Part shown: piece after piece, positions 26,921-36,335 of the stretch
How the letters are laid out: each line of letters begins with the position of its first letter
Position numbering within the stretch: the first letter of the stretch is position 1
NCBI RefSeq assembly: GCF_016918035.1
Contig: NZ_JAERWK010000005.1
Coordinates: forward strand, 203,905 to 267,904
Direction: 5' to 3'
Source of the DNA: Nakamurella leprariae
GTDB taxonomy: Bacteria > Actinomycetota > Actinomycetes > Mycobacteriales > Nakamurellaceae
DNA: 64,000 bases
Notes under the pieces: generated by a model
Told to the model about the DNA's origin: nothing
Database searches by the model: none
The model's input: the letters and a program-made list of their open reading frames with translations, nothing else
Program-made: the position numbers and the translations under genes

Positions 26921-27547
26921 CCACCCGGTCTCGTCGGGACGGGTGGACAGGTCCGAACAGTGGTCCAGGTAGCTCACCCACGGCCACGCCCCGGCGCGGA
27001 TACGGGTGATGGTCCCGTCGAGCGAGGTGTCGAACGCGAGCATCCGCGTGCCGCGGACCGGTTCCTGCCCCGGCGCCGGGTCGACGACCACCAGCGGTCC
27101 GCCGCTCTGCGACGTCGCCTGGACGGCGTGCACCGCGTCGGGATCGTGGACCGAGGCCAGGCGGTCGACCGGGTCGCCGACACCGATGCCCTCGCCGGTG
27201 CGGATCGACGGGTTGCCGGTGACGACCGCGACGACGGCCTGGTCCTGGTCCACGACCAGCGCGAGCTGGGCCGCGCGGTCGGTGGCCAGCGCACAGTTCT
27301 CGGTCTGCGGGACCGTGTCGAAGGCCTGACCGCCCTGTTCGAGGTGCCACGGTGCGACGTCCGCGGGCGTGACGTCGCCGACGGTGAACGGCCCGAGGCC
27401 CTCCGCTCGGATCGTCGTGGCGGTGTACGGAGCGACTTCGGCCCCGGCCTGGGGCGCCGGCTCGCCGGCCGAGCACGCACCCATCGCCAGCCCGGCGACG
27501 ACGAGCGCGGCCGGCCAGGACCGGCGTCGAGCGGTGGTCCTCATCAT
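26900..27547 (-). CDS. Secreted lipoprotein of unknown function
   Basis: This 215-residue protein starts with a lipoprotein signal: basic MMRTTARRRS, a hydrophobic run and the lipobox MGAC, so it should be anchored outside the membrane. The body is a beta-rich domain (TIRAEGLGPFTVGDVTPADV, QLALVVDQDQAVVAVVTGNPSIRTGEGIGVGDP) that faintly resembles small actinobacterial lipoproteins. The first ATG overlaps the upstream nucleotidyltransferase stop. I do not recognise a function. Confidence 0.75.
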   Translation of the reverse strand: MMRTTARRRSWPAALVVAGLAMGACSAGEPAPQAGAEVAPYTATTIRAEGLGPFTVGDVTPADVAPWHLEQGGQAFDTVPQTENCALATDRAAQLALVVDQDQAVVAVVTGNPSIRTGEGIGVGDPVDRLASVHDPDAVHAVQATSQSGGPLVVVDPAPGQEPVRGTRMLAFDTSLDGTITRIRAGAWPWVSYLDHCSDLSTRPDETGWPLTRDR

Positions 27548-28113
27548 CGGGGCCGATCCACGTCGGTGCCGTCGGCCAGATCACTGCACTCGATCAGCGT
27601 CACGTCACGGCCGGCCAGGAAGTCCCGGGCGCCCCGGTCCCCACCCGAGGACGCCATCACCGCGGCCAGGTGGTCCCGGCCGAACACCACCGGATGACCG
27701 GGCACGCCGGCGTACGCAGCCCGCACCACCGACGTGCGCGGCGCGGCCTGGGCCCGGACGTCCGCCAGGACCCGGTCGATGACGTCCGCACCGACGTCCG
27801 GCAGGTCGACCAGCATGACCAGCACGGCGTCGACGGCGCCTGCGTGGTCGTCCTCGAGCACCCCGCGCAGCCCGGTGACCAGGCTGGTTCCCATGCCCGC
27901 CTCGTGCTCGGCGTTCACCACCGTCCGGACGTCCGCGGGCACCAGCGCCGCCACGTCCTCGGCGGCCGCCCCGATCACCACGCACCGCCGATCACAGCCG
28001 GCCATCGCGGCCAGGCTGGTCCGCACCCACGGCCCGTGACCGGAGTCCACCAGGGCCTTCGGCCGCCCGTACCGACGGCCCGACCCGGCCGCGAGCAGCA
28101 GCCCCGCGATCAC
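27544..28113 (-). CDS. MobA-like nucleotidyltransferase (MocA type)
   Basis: This 189-residue enzyme begins with GLLLAAGSGRRYGRPKALV, the NTP-binding loop with Lys of MobA/MocA-type transferases. A later MLVDLPDVGADVIDRVL supplies the metal-binding Asp, and PGHPVVFGRDHL is the sugar- or cofactor-side block. In this family the product attaches CTP or GTP to molybdopterin. It fits the rich molybdenum-cofactor set in this window, but other family members act on other acceptors. It overlaps the lipoprotein gene. Confidence 0.8.
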   Translation of the reverse strand: MIAGLLLAAGSGRRYGRPKALVDSGHGPWVRTSLAAMAGCDRRCVVIGAAAEDVAALVPADVRTVVNAEHEAGMGTSLVTGLRGVLEDDHAGAVDAVLVMLVDLPDVGADVIDRVLADVRAQAAPRTSVVRAAYAGVPGHPVVFGRDHLAAVMASSGGDRGARDFLAGRDVTLIECSDLADGTDVDRPR

Positions 28114-28129
28114 ACGCCGGGGACGGGGG

Positions 28130-28321
28130 TCAGCGATTGATCTCGGTGTGCGGGTGGTGGTACGGGAGGTTGCTCGGATCGACCGGGAACTCGATCGTGC
28201 CGAACGGGGAGTGCGCGCCCTGGGTCTCGCTGATCAGCTCGCTGACCGCGTGCTGACCGTCCTTCTCCTCAGGCCAGGTCGGGTCGACACCCTTGCGCCG
28301 CTTGCCGCCGTGGTCCGCCAC
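28130..28321 (-). CDS. Small conserved-looking hypothetical protein
   Basis: This 63-residue polar protein has a GTG start at 28321 behind GAGAGGAG at good spacing. It contains WPEEKDGQHAVSELISETQGAHSPFG and ends in VDPSNLPYHHPHTEINR. There is no signal, membrane helix or metal motif except clustered His. I do not recognise the family. Its composed ribosome site and uninterrupted frame favour a real gene, but it could be spurious. It lies divergent from the helicase-associated gene. Confidence 0.5.
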   Translation of the reverse strand: MADHGGKRRKGVDPTWPEEKDGQHAVSELISETQGAHSPFGTIEFPVDPSNLPYHHPHTEINR

Positions 28322-28485
28322 CGGTAGCTCCTCTCCACCCGGGGCCGGCCGCGCCGCACCCCGCCGGCCCGGGTCGGTTCCCGCGCCGCTCGCTCTGGGC
28401 GCCATTGTCCAGGACGGGGCGCCCGGCACCCAACCGGCGTCCCGGAACGGGTCGGGCGCGTCGCGGGCGCCGCCGGGGCGCGCAC

Positions 28486-28491
28486 TACCGT
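28486..28491 (+). promoter_or_regulatory. -10 element of a leaderless promoter
   Basis: TACCGT is followed by seven bases and the ATG at 28499. The in-frame GTG at 28490 overlaps this element and so is an unlikely start. Confidence 0.5.
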
Positions 28492-28498
28492 GGACCTG

Positions 28499-30760
28499 AT
28501 GGTCTCGACCCTGGAGTGGCTGCGCAGCCGGGACGACGCGGCGCTGCGCGCGCTCCTGCGCGCCCGTCCGGACCTGCTGGTGCCGACCCCGGCGGACCTG
28601 ACCGTGCTGGCCGGTCGGCTGAACACCGGACCGTCCGTGTGGCGGGCCCTGGAACAGCTGGACCGGTTCCACCTGCAGGTGGTGCAGGCCGCCGTCCTGG
28701 CCCAGATCCCCGACGCCGACCCGGTGCCACGGGCCAGGGTCGCCGATCTGGTCGGGACGACCGTCCCGGCCGAGGCGCTGGACGCGGCGCTGCTGCACCT
28801 GGAGTCGGTCGGCCTGGTCCGCGGCACCGATCCGGTCACCGTGCCATCGGCGGTGACGGCAGCCCTCGGCCAGTACCCCGCCGGTCTGGGGCCGCCCGGC
28901 CCGCTGTCCGCCGCCACGGCCCGGCGAGCGCTGGACTCCGTCTCGGCCGAGGCCCGGTCCGTCCTGGAACGGCTCGACCGCGGGCTGCCCCGGGGCAGCG
29001 GCGAGTTCGTCGGGGCGGTGGGCGCCGCGGTCGACGAACTGCTGGCCGCCAAGCTGCTCACCCGCATCGATCCGGTCACGGTGGAGATGCCGCGGCAGAC
29101 CGCGCTGGCGTTGCGGGGCGACACTCCGCTCGGTCGCGTGGACGTCACCGTGCCCCCCGGCGAGCAGCGGCCGCAACGCGCCGACAGCATCGACGCCACC
29201 GCCGCGCTGCAGAGCCTGGCCGCCGTCGACCAGGCCCGCGCCCTGGTCGAGCTGTTCGGCCAGGCACCACCGCCGTTGCTGCGCAGCGGTGGGCTGGGCA
29301 TCCGCGAACTGCGTCGGCTCGGCCGCGACCTGGGCACCGACGACCAGCTCACCGCGCTGTTCGTCGAGCTGCTGGCCGCCACCGGGATGATCTTCGTGTC
29401 CGACGCGGCCTTCCAGCGCAGCAACCGGCTGCCGCCGTCCTGGGTGCCCACGGGCACCGCCGACCTGTTCCTCGAGGAGGACGTCGAGGACGCCTGGGTC
29501 CGGCTCGCCACCGGGTGGCTGGACCTGCGGCGGGACGCGCAGCGGGTGGGCCGCCGCGACGGGCCGGACCAGAGCGACAAGAACGCCAAGGTCATCAACG
29601 CGCTCACCCCCGAGGCGGCCTGGGCCCGGGGCCCGGGTGAGCGCCGGTTCGTGCTGCGGGAACTGGCCGCCCTGCCGTCCGGTACCGGCCTGACCGAGTC
29701 GTCCTGGGTGGACCGGCTGGCCTGGCGGGCGCCGCTGCGTGCCCGCGACGGTCACGCCGCCCTGCTGGCCGGGGTGCGCGCCGAGGCGACGGCCCTCGGC
29801 GTCATCGCGTTCGACGCGCTGAGCACGGCGGGCCGCGCCGTCCTCGACGGCGATGCCGACACCGCCCGCGCCGCGCTGACCACCGCACTGCCGCCGGCCG
29901 GGACCAGTTTCCTGGTCCAGGCTGACCTGACCGTGGTGGCGCCGGGCCGGCTGGAACGGGAGGTCGCCGCGCAGCTGGCCCGGGTGGCCGACGTGGAGTC
30001 GGCCGGCGGCGGCACCGTCTACCGGGTCACCGCGGCCAGCCTGCGCCGGGCCTTCGATTCCGGGATGTCGGCCGCCGACGTGCAGCGACTGTTCACCGAG
30101 CATTCCGCCACCGGGGTCCCGCAGGGACTGTCGTACCTGATCGACGACGTGGGCCGGTCGTACGGGGTGCTGCGGCTGGGGGCGGCCAGCGCGTACCTGC
30201 GCAGCGACGATCCCGCGCTGCTCGACCAGGCCGAGGCCCACGCGGCCGCGACCGGGGTGGCGTTGCGGCGGTTGGCGCCGACGGTGGCCGTCTCACCGCT
30301 GGAGTCGCACGAGCTGCTCGCGGTGCTGCGCGGCGCCGGGCTGGTGGCCGCGGCCGAGGACGAGACCGGCGCGGTGGTGGACCTGCGCCCGCGTCCCGCG
30401 CGGGGCAGTGCGGGGCTGGACGGGATCACCGGCCCGAAGCCGTGGCGGGAGCCACCGGTGGCCACCGACGAGCAGCTGCAGAAGGTCGTCGACCGGATGC
30501 GCACCGCCGACCGGTCGGGGCCGCGGCTGGCTCAGCAGAGCGGCGAGATCGTCGATCTGGTCCGCGGCGCCGCCGCCGACCGGCGGCCGCTGTGGATCGG
30601 CTACGTCGACACCGAGGGCAGCGCCACCCACCGGGTCATCGATCCGGTCGCGGTGAGCGGCGGGGCCGTCGTCGCGTTCGACCACCTGCGCGGCGCGATC
30701 CGCACGCTGGCGCTGCACCGCATCACCGACGCCCGACTGGCCGGGCCGGACGACGACTGA
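28499..30760 (+). CDS. Helicase-associated protein (helicase C-terminal interaction type)
   Basis: This 753-residue protein has no Walker motifs. It is made of repeated winged-helix-like blocks, with LVVVAPGRLEREVAAQLARVADVESAGGGTVYRVT near residue 480 and a C-terminal WYL-like region (GAAADRRPLWIGYVDTEGSATHRVIDPVAV). It matches the large actinobacterial family exemplified by M. tuberculosis Rv0862c, which lies beside the XPB helicase Rv0861c. In this window the XPB helicase is 20 kb away. A DNA-repair or transcription role with XPB is thus an inference by synteny. Confidence 0.78.
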   Translation: MVSTLEWLRSRDDAALRALLRARPDLLVPTPADLTVLAGRLNTGPSVWRALEQLDRFHLQVVQAAVLAQIPDADPVPRARVADLVGTTVPAEALDAALLHLESVGLVRGTDPVTVPSAVTAALGQYPAGLGPPGPLSAATARRALDSVSAEARSVLERLDRGLPRGSGEFVGAVGAAVDELLAAKLLTRIDPVTVEMPRQTALALRGDTPLGRVDVTVPPGEQRPQRADSIDATAALQSLAAVDQARALVELFGQAPPPLLRSGGLGIRELRRLGRDLGTDDQLTALFVELLAATGMIFVSDAAFQRSNRLPPSWVPTGTADLFLEEDVEDAWVRLATGWLDLRRDAQRVGRRDGPDQSDKNAKVINALTPEAAWARGPGERRFVLRELAALPSGTGLTESSWVDRLAWRAPLRARDGHAALLAGVRAEATALGVIAFDALSTAGRAVLDGDADTARAALTTALPPAGTSFLVQADLTVVAPGRLEREVAAQLARVADVESAGGGTVYRVTAASLRRAFDSGMSAADVQRLFTEHSATGVPQGLSYLIDDVGRSYGVLRLGAASAYLRSDDPALLDQAEAHAAATGVALRRLAPTVAVSPLESHELLAVLRGAGLVAAAEDETGAVVDLRPRPARGSAGLDGITGPKPWREPPVATDEQLQKVVDRMRTADRSGPRLAQQSGEIVDLVRGAAADRRPLWIGYVDTEGSATHRVIDPVAVSGGAVVAFDHLRGAIRTLALHRITDARLAGPDDD

Positions 30761-30791
30761 CTCCCCGAGCCGTCGCGTCCGGCCCGCCGGG

Positions 30792-31181
30792 TCAGACCGC
30801 GGTGGCGAACTTGGCCGTGTCGAAGTAGGTGGCGAACCGGGACACCCGGCCGTCCGACGCGAAGTCGACCAGGCTCACCCCGCGGTAGGAGATGTCGCCG
30901 CCGCCGGCCAGCCGACCGGTGCTCTGCCACTCGAGCACCCCCAGCCCATCGCCCTCGGCGACCCGGCTGAACTCCGAGCGGATCACCCGGAACTGGGCCA
31001 GGTACTGCTGCCAGTAGTCCCGAGCGCCGTCACGGCCGGCGAGCTGCTGGCCGGTCTCCGGCCGGACCAGCTCGGCGTCGTCCGCGAACAGGTCGACGAA
31101 GGTGCCGAGGTCGCCGCTGGACTCGAGTCGGACGACGGCGTCGGCGAACGCCTGGGCGCGGTCCTGGGACGCTCCGTGCAT
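30792..31181 (-). CDS. SnoaL/NTF2-like protein
   Basis: This 129-residue protein has an NTF2-like fold: the ADAVVRLESSGDLGTFVDLFADDAEL helices, then GRDGARDYWQQYLAQF, and strands VLEWQSTGRLAGG and YRGVSLVDF. Family members are cyclases, isomerases or ligand binders, and nothing here fixes a function. The ATG at 31181 is followed by a normal frame. Confidence 0.8.
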   Translation of the reverse strand: MHGASQDRAQAFADAVVRLESSGDLGTFVDLFADDAELVRPETGQQLAGRDGARDYWQQYLAQFRVIRSEFSRVAEGDGLGVLEWQSTGRLAGGGDISYRGVSLVDFASDGRVSRFATYFDTAKFATAV

Positions 31182-31286
31182 CGATGCTCCTGGGGTCGGT
31201 GACGGTTTCCGCAGGGATACCGCCGGACCGTCCGGGCCGGATGCCGTCCCGCTGCGGGTACCCGCCGGCCTCCGACCGGAACCCGA

Positions 31287-32132
31287 TCAGGTGTGCCGGG
31301 CGCCGACCATGTCGGTCCGTGCGGCCGTGCCCGACTCCGGTGTGCGGCTGCCCGCCCGGCGCGCCACCACGGCCGCGCCCAGCACCACCACTCCGGTCGC
31401 GACCGCCGCCACCGCGGTCACCGTGGACTCCGGACCGGCACCCAGCCGGCCGACCGCGATCCAAGCCAGCCCCCACGCCATGGCCAGGGCCACGGCCACG
31501 TTCCGCGTCCGGACCTGCACGACGACGCCGACCAGCGCGACCACCGCGAGCACCAGCACGGCCAGCGTCTCGGCGCTGCCGCCGGTCGGATCCCAGGCCG
31601 AGGTGCGCAGCGCCGCGGTCACGTTGGCGCACACCGCGACCGACACCCAGCCGAGGTAGAGCCCGAGCATGCCGTCCACCAGGACCGTGTCCACCCGGCC
31701 GGTCGCCGGCTCGGTCACCACCCGCTGCACCAGCACGCCCAGCAGGACGACCAGTCCGGCGATCACCAGCACGCTGAACCAGATGAGGCCGCCGCGCACC
31801 ACCAGCAGCCAGAGCGCGTTCAGCAGCATCGAACCGGCCACCAGCCAGCCGATGCGCCGGTGCCGGGTGTCGGTCCGCTGACCGGGCAGCCACTGCCACA
31901 CGGTGTAGGCCGCGAGCCCCAGGTAGATCACCGTCCAGATGGAGAACGCCTGGGTGGCGGGCGCCAGCAGCGTGGCGTCGGCCGCCAGCGCACCGCCCGC
32001 GGCCTCCGCCACCGGGGGCCCGCCGAACACGCCGACACCGAGCAGGGTGCCCAGGACGCACAGCACCTCGCTGACGGTGACGGTGAACAGCCGGGCCCGG
32101 TCGAGCGCGGTGATCGTCGGAGTGGTGGCCAT
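31287..32132 (-). CDS. TspO/MBR-related membrane protein
   Basis: This 281-residue protein has about seven hydrophobic helices. The segment FSIWTVIYLGLAAYTVWQWLP followed by WLVAGSMLLNALWLLVVRGGLIW resembles the tryptophan-rich sensory protein (TspO) and its longer actinobacterial relatives. TspO proteins bind porphyrins or sterols. The extra helices at the end are common in the longer group. The role is not known. Confidence 0.7.
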   Translation of the reverse strand: MATTPTITALDRARLFTVTVSEVLCVLGTLLGVGVFGGPPVAEAAGGALAADATLLAPATQAFSIWTVIYLGLAAYTVWQWLPGQRTDTRHRRIGWLVAGSMLLNALWLLVVRGGLIWFSVLVIAGLVVLLGVLVQRVVTEPATGRVDTVLVDGMLGLYLGWVSVAVCANVTAALRTSAWDPTGGSAETLAVLVLAVVALVGVVVQVRTRNVAVALAMAWGLAWIAVGRLGAGPESTVTAVAAVATGVVVLGAAVVARRAGSRTPESGTAARTDMVGARHT

Positions 32133-32232
32133 GACCCCACGCTACGACCGGTGCCCGGGCTGACCGATTCCGGTGAATCGAGCCACATCCCCGGTCACGA
32201 TCCCGCCACGAACCGGTGACGATCGAGACGCG

Positions 32233-32925
32233 TCACGGCCCGGACGTCCAGGTGCTGTCCCGGAAGCCCTGCCGGCCGATGAGCGGAACGAACATCACCT
32301 CGCCGAGCGACTCCTCGGTGAAGTCGTCCGCGCCGCGCCGGGTGACCCGGACGAGCACCTGGCGGTCGGCCGGACCGACCGGGATGACCAGCCGGCCGCC
32401 GACGGTCAGCTGGTCCTTCAGCGCCGGTGGGACCACCGGCCCGCCGGCCGAGACCACGATCGCGTCGAACGGCGCCCGTTCGGGGACGCCGAGCGTGCCG
32501 TCGCCGATCCGGATCTCGACGTTGTCGGAGTGCAGGTCTCGCAGTCGCCGGCGGGCGGCGGCGGCGAGCCCGACGTGGCGCTCCACGGCCACCACCTCAC
32601 CGGCGATCCGCCCGGCCACCGCGGCGGCGTACCCGGAGCCGGCGCCGACCTCGAGCATCCGGTCGCCCGCCGACAGCGCGACCGCCTGCAGCATCGCCGC
32701 GACGATGTACGGCTGGGAGATGGTCTGGCCCTGACCGATCGGCAGCGGCGTGTCCTCATAGGCGCGGCCGGCTGCGGACTCGTCCACGAAGCGCTCCCGG
32801 GGCACCGTTCCCATGGCCGCCAGCACCTGGTCGTCCCGGATGCCCCGCCGGACGAGCTGGCGCTGCACCATCCGGTGGCGATCGTGGGCGAAGGTCCCCG
32901 TGCGCATCCGGTCACCCCCGACCAT
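32233..32925 (-). CDS. pcm: Protein-L-isoaspartate O-methyltransferase-like protein
   Basis: This ~230-residue SAM methyltransferase matches PCMT: MVQRQLVRRGIRDDQVLAAM, PRERFV, YEDTPLPIGQGQTISQPYIVAAM, and the SAM-binding LEVGAGSGYAAAV. PCMT restarts repair of isoaspartyl residues in aged proteins. ATG 32925 is a choice among several in-frame starts; ATG 32907 is also possible. It lies downstream of the GH13 pair on the same strand with a 213-bp gap. Confidence 0.88.
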   Translation of the reverse strand: MVGGDRMRTGTFAHDRHRMVQRQLVRRGIRDDQVLAAMGTVPRERFVDESAAGRAYEDTPLPIGQGQTISQPYIVAAMLQAVALSAGDRMLEVGAGSGYAAAVAGRIAGEVVAVERHVGLAAAARRRLRDLHSDNVEIRIGDGTLGVPERAPFDAIVVSAGGPVVPPALKDQLTVGGRLVIPVGPADRQVLVRVTRRGADDFTEESLGEVMFVPLIGRQGFRDSTWTSGP

Positions 32926-33138
32926 CGGGACGTCCTGGCGCCCGAGCAGTACCCGCCCGGTCCCGGCGTCAACCAGTCCCCGGCTCGACCAGCAGCCAGC
33001 CGGTCGCCACCGACCGAGCACACCGCTGCGGGTCGTCACCCAGGTGGAGCAGGCGAACCTCTCCGTGGCCGGCTGGACGCCGGACAAGTCCGTGGCGCTC
33101 GGTGAGGGCGTGCAGCGCACGTCGCACACGACCGGCGG

Positions 33139-34986
33139 CTACGCCAGCCGCCACACGGCTGCGATCGGCCCGTCGCCCGGCACCTCGACGGCGGCGTCGG
33201 TGATCGTCAGATCGACGCCGCCGTGGAGCGTCTCGGCGACCCCGTCCGGGGCCAGCGTCCGAGGCAACCGGGCGCCGGACCACGGGGCCCGGGCCGCGCC
33301 CACCAGCAGTCGCTCGTCGGCCGTCTCGCGCAGGAAGGCGATGGCGTCGGCCTGCCGCACCACCCAGCGCAGGCCTCCGCGGCACAGCGCCGGGTGCCGG
33401 CGCCGCAACGCGATGAGCTCCTGGTGGAGCCGCAGCGTCTCGTCGTCCCAGCGGTCCGGACGGTCCCACGGCATCGGCCGCCGGCCGTCCTCCCCGTTGC
33501 GCCCCTGCAGCCCGAGCTCGTCCCCGGCGTAGACCATCGGGGTCCCGAGGTAGGTCATCAGCATCACGGCCGCGAGCCGCGACGCCTCGCCCGATCCGGT
33601 GACCGTCCGGATCCGGGCGGTGTCGTGCGAACTGATCAGGTTCCAGTGCCGCGCGGCGACGGCCCACGGCACCGCTGCCGCGAAGTCGCGCATGGTGTCG
33701 ACGTTCTCGGTGCCCGGACGGCGGACGATCCGCGAGCCGACGCCCAGCAGACTCTCCTCGTACTCCGGGCCCACCAGCCAGGACCACACCGGTCGGCCGA
33801 ACCCGGCGTAGTTCATCGATCCCTGCCAGCCGTCACCGCGCAGGTCGGCGGTGAAGTCGTTGGTGTACTCGGCGATGAGCACCGAGTCGGGTCGCACCGC
33901 GGCGAGCGTCCCGCGGATCAGCCTGGCCACGGCGGCCCCGTGGTCGTGCGCGCCGTGCCGGCCGGTCATGTTGGCCACGTCGATGCGCCACCCGTCCAGG
34001 TCGTACGGCTCTCGCAGCCACCGGGCGACGACGGAGTCGCCCGGGCCGAACATCCGGTCCCGCAGCTCCAGCGACTCCAGGTCGAACTTGGGCAGCGAGC
34101 GGTGGCCGAGCCAGCTGGCGTAATCGTCGCGGTCGCCGAAGTAGTAGAAGGAGCGTTCCGGCGCCATCGGGTCGGCGAGTGCGGCCCGGAACCAGGCGTG
34201 GTCGTCCCCGGAGTGATTGGTGGTCAGGTCGCCGACGATGCGCAGGCCGGCGTCGTGGCAGGCGCCGGCCAGCCGGGCCAGGGCGGCGTCGCCGCCGAGC
34301 AACGGGTCGACGGTCTCGAACGTGGTGGCGTTGTAGCGGTGGTTGGACCGGGCCGGGAAGATCGGCGTCAGGTACAGGGTGGTGATCCCGAGCTGCTGCA
34401 GGTGGGACAGCCGCTCCCGGATGCCGTCCAGGTCGCCGCCGTAGAACTGCTCGGAGACGCCGGGCCCGGACGGGATGACCGGGTCGTCCCAGTCCGCCGG
34501 GATGGCCCAGGCCGGGACCGGGCGCTCTGCCCCCGACCGCGCGAACCGGTCCGGGAACACCTGGTAGACGACCGCGTCCAGCGCCCAGTCGGGACCGGGA
34601 TCGAACGTGGTGAGCCGGAAGTCGGCCAGATCGGTGATGTCCCGCGCGTGTTCGCCGGTGCCGTTGAGCCAGCTGTAGCCGGACCGGCCGCGGTCCAGGT
34701 GCACCCGGTAGCTGGTCACCGGGTTGTGGATGGGCACCTCCGCGGTGAACCACCGCTCACCGGCGTCCGCCCCGTCCGGCGTGGCGTCCACCCACGTCGG
34801 CTCGGCATCCTGCAGCACCCGCAGGCTCACGGACCGGACGCCGCCGCGCGCCGGCACCCGCACCCGCACCGGGACGCGGTCGCCGAGCGCCGGACGGGCG
34901 GTCCCGACGTAGAGCGCCGACCCGTCGTGGTGCGGTCCGACGCGCACCACCGCGGGGCGACCGGACGGCCGGCTCGGGCCGGTCAC
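33139..34986 (-). CDS. GH13 glycosidase (cyclomaltodextrinase/neopullulanase-like)
   Basis: This 615-residue enzyme has an N-terminal CBM34-like beta domain (residues ~1-120, with VTSYRVHLDRGRSGYSWLNGTG), then the GH13 barrel. Catalytic marks are Asp in GWRIDVAN near 335, Glu in LIAEYT near 372 and Asp in SSHDTAR. The YQVFPDRFARSG and FYGGDLDGI blocks are typical of maltodextrin-cleaving GH13_20 members. The start GTG overlaps the preceding gene by four bases (GTGA). It ends the maltodextrin operon and probably cleaves imported oligosaccharides in the cytoplasm, since no signal peptide is present. Confidence 0.88.
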   Translation of the reverse strand: MTGPSRPSGRPAVVRVGPHHDGSALYVGTARPALGDRVPVRVRVPARGGVRSVSLRVLQDAEPTWVDATPDGADAGERWFTAEVPIHNPVTSYRVHLDRGRSGYSWLNGTGEHARDITDLADFRLTTFDPGPDWALDAVVYQVFPDRFARSGAERPVPAWAIPADWDDPVIPSGPGVSEQFYGGDLDGIRERLSHLQQLGITTLYLTPIFPARSNHRYNATTFETVDPLLGGDAALARLAGACHDAGLRIVGDLTTNHSGDDHAWFRAALADPMAPERSFYYFGDRDDYASWLGHRSLPKFDLESLELRDRMFGPGDSVVARWLREPYDLDGWRIDVANMTGRHGAHDHGAAVARLIRGTLAAVRPDSVLIAEYTNDFTADLRGDGWQGSMNYAGFGRPVWSWLVGPEYEESLLGVGSRIVRRPGTENVDTMRDFAAAVPWAVAARHWNLISSHDTARIRTVTGSGEASRLAAVMLMTYLGTPMVYAGDELGLQGRNGEDGRRPMPWDRPDRWDDETLRLHQELIALRRRHPALCRGGLRWVVRQADAIAFLRETADERLLVGAARAPWSGARLPRTLAPDGVAETLHGGVDLTITDAAVEVPGDGPIAAVWRLA

Positions 34987-36299
34987 GCGGGCCGGACCAG
35001 CACCCGGTAGGACCACGGTCCCATCGCGAGCTCGGCGTCGCCGTCGATGTCCATCGGCTCGTCGGTGGTGAAGTCGACGTAGTGCCCGTGGCACAGCGAC
35101 TGGGCGAACCGCACCCGGGTGGTGCTGGGCGCCAGGTTGAAGACCGCGAACACCTTGTCGCGGTCGTTGGCCCGCACGAAGCTCAGCACGTGCATGCTCG
35201 CCGAGTTGGGCACCTCCACCATGCGGGAGGCCCAGTGCGCGTTCCACAGCGCGGTGTTCGTCCGCTTCAGCGCGAACAGCTTCCGGTACAGCTCACCCAT
35301 CGGGTGCTCGCGCCAGACGATGGGGTCCCGCTCGAAGAACTCCAGCCGCTTGTCGTTGCCGGCCTCCTGCCCGTTGTAGATGAGCGGCATCCCGTCGCCG
35401 ACGGCGGACAGCACCACAGCCGCGTCCAGGGCGTCGGCGAACTGCTCGTACTCCGTGCCCTCCCAGGCGTTCTTGTCATGGTTGCTGACGAACGTCATCC
35501 GCATGCAGTCGGCCGGGTACGACTTCTCGTTCCAGGCGTAGTAGACGCGCAGCTGTTCGAGATCGGCTTCGCCCTGGGCGATCCGGTGCATGGCGTCGTT
35601 CCAGCTCCAGGCGTAGGTCATGTCGAAGGCACCGGCGTGCAGGTCGCGCGCCTCCCACTCGGCCAGCATGAACACCGGCTTGATCGCGTCCAGCTCGGCC
35701 CGCACCGTGTCCCAGAAGTCGGTGGGCACCAGACCGGCGGTGTCGCACCGGTACCCGTCGATGTCGGTCTCGGTCACCCAGTACCGCATCGCCAGGGTCA
35801 TGTACTGCCGGAGTTCGGGTACGTCGTAGTCGAGATCGATGATGTCGTCCCAGTCGAACCACGGGGTGGGCCGGAACCCGCCGCGCCAGTCCCGGGCGTA
35901 CCAGTTCGGGTGCTCGGTGACCAGGTTGCAGTCCCAAGCGGTGTGGTTGGCCACCCAGTCCAGGATCACGTACATCCCGAGGTCATGCGCGGAACGGACG
36001 AAGTGCGTGAGGTCCTCGGTGGTACCGAGCGCCGGTTCCAGCGCGTAGTAGTCACTGATCGCGTACGGGCTGCCCAGGGTGCCCTTGCGGCGCTCGCGAC
36101 CGATCTGCTGCACCGGCATCAGCCAGAGGATGACCGCGCCCAACTGCTGCAGCCGCGGCAGGTGCGCCTCTGCGGCCCGCAGCGTGCCCTCGGGCGTGAA
36201 CTGCCGGGTGTTGATCTGGTAGATGGTGGCGTTCTTGCTCCACTCGGGATGCGTGATGCGCACCGCCGGCGTCGGTCGGTAGCGGTCCGGGACCGTCAT
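34983..36299 (-). CDS. GH13 alpha-amylase-type hydrolase (short form)
   Basis: This 438-residue protein has a GH13 barrel: NATIYQINTRQFTPEGTL, GVILWLMP-like AVILWLMPVQQIG, nucleophile Asp in DGYRCDTAG near 185, acid Glu in LAEWEARD near 213, and SNHDKNAWEGTE. It lacks a signal peptide and the N-terminal beta domain of its neighbour. ATG 36299 is nearer to AGGAG than GTG 36308. It probably breaks down maltodextrins after import; the exact specificity is not readable. Confidence 0.88.
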   Translation of the reverse strand: MTVPDRYRPTPAVRITHPEWSKNATIYQINTRQFTPEGTLRAAEAHLPRLQQLGAVILWLMPVQQIGRERRKGTLGSPYAISDYYALEPALGTTEDLTHFVRSAHDLGMYVILDWVANHTAWDCNLVTEHPNWYARDWRGGFRPTPWFDWDDIIDLDYDVPELRQYMTLAMRYWVTETDIDGYRCDTAGLVPTDFWDTVRAELDAIKPVFMLAEWEARDLHAGAFDMTYAWSWNDAMHRIAQGEADLEQLRVYYAWNEKSYPADCMRMTFVSNHDKNAWEGTEYEQFADALDAAVVLSAVGDGMPLIYNGQEAGNDKRLEFFERDPIVWREHPMGELYRKLFALKRTNTALWNAHWASRMVEVPNSASMHVLSFVRANDRDKVFAVFNLAPSTTRVRFAQSLCHGHYVDFTTDEPMDIDGDAELAMGPWSYRVLVRPA

Positions 36300-36335
36300 G
36301 GACGCCACGCTCCTGCTGGTCGGGAGACGCCGGAC

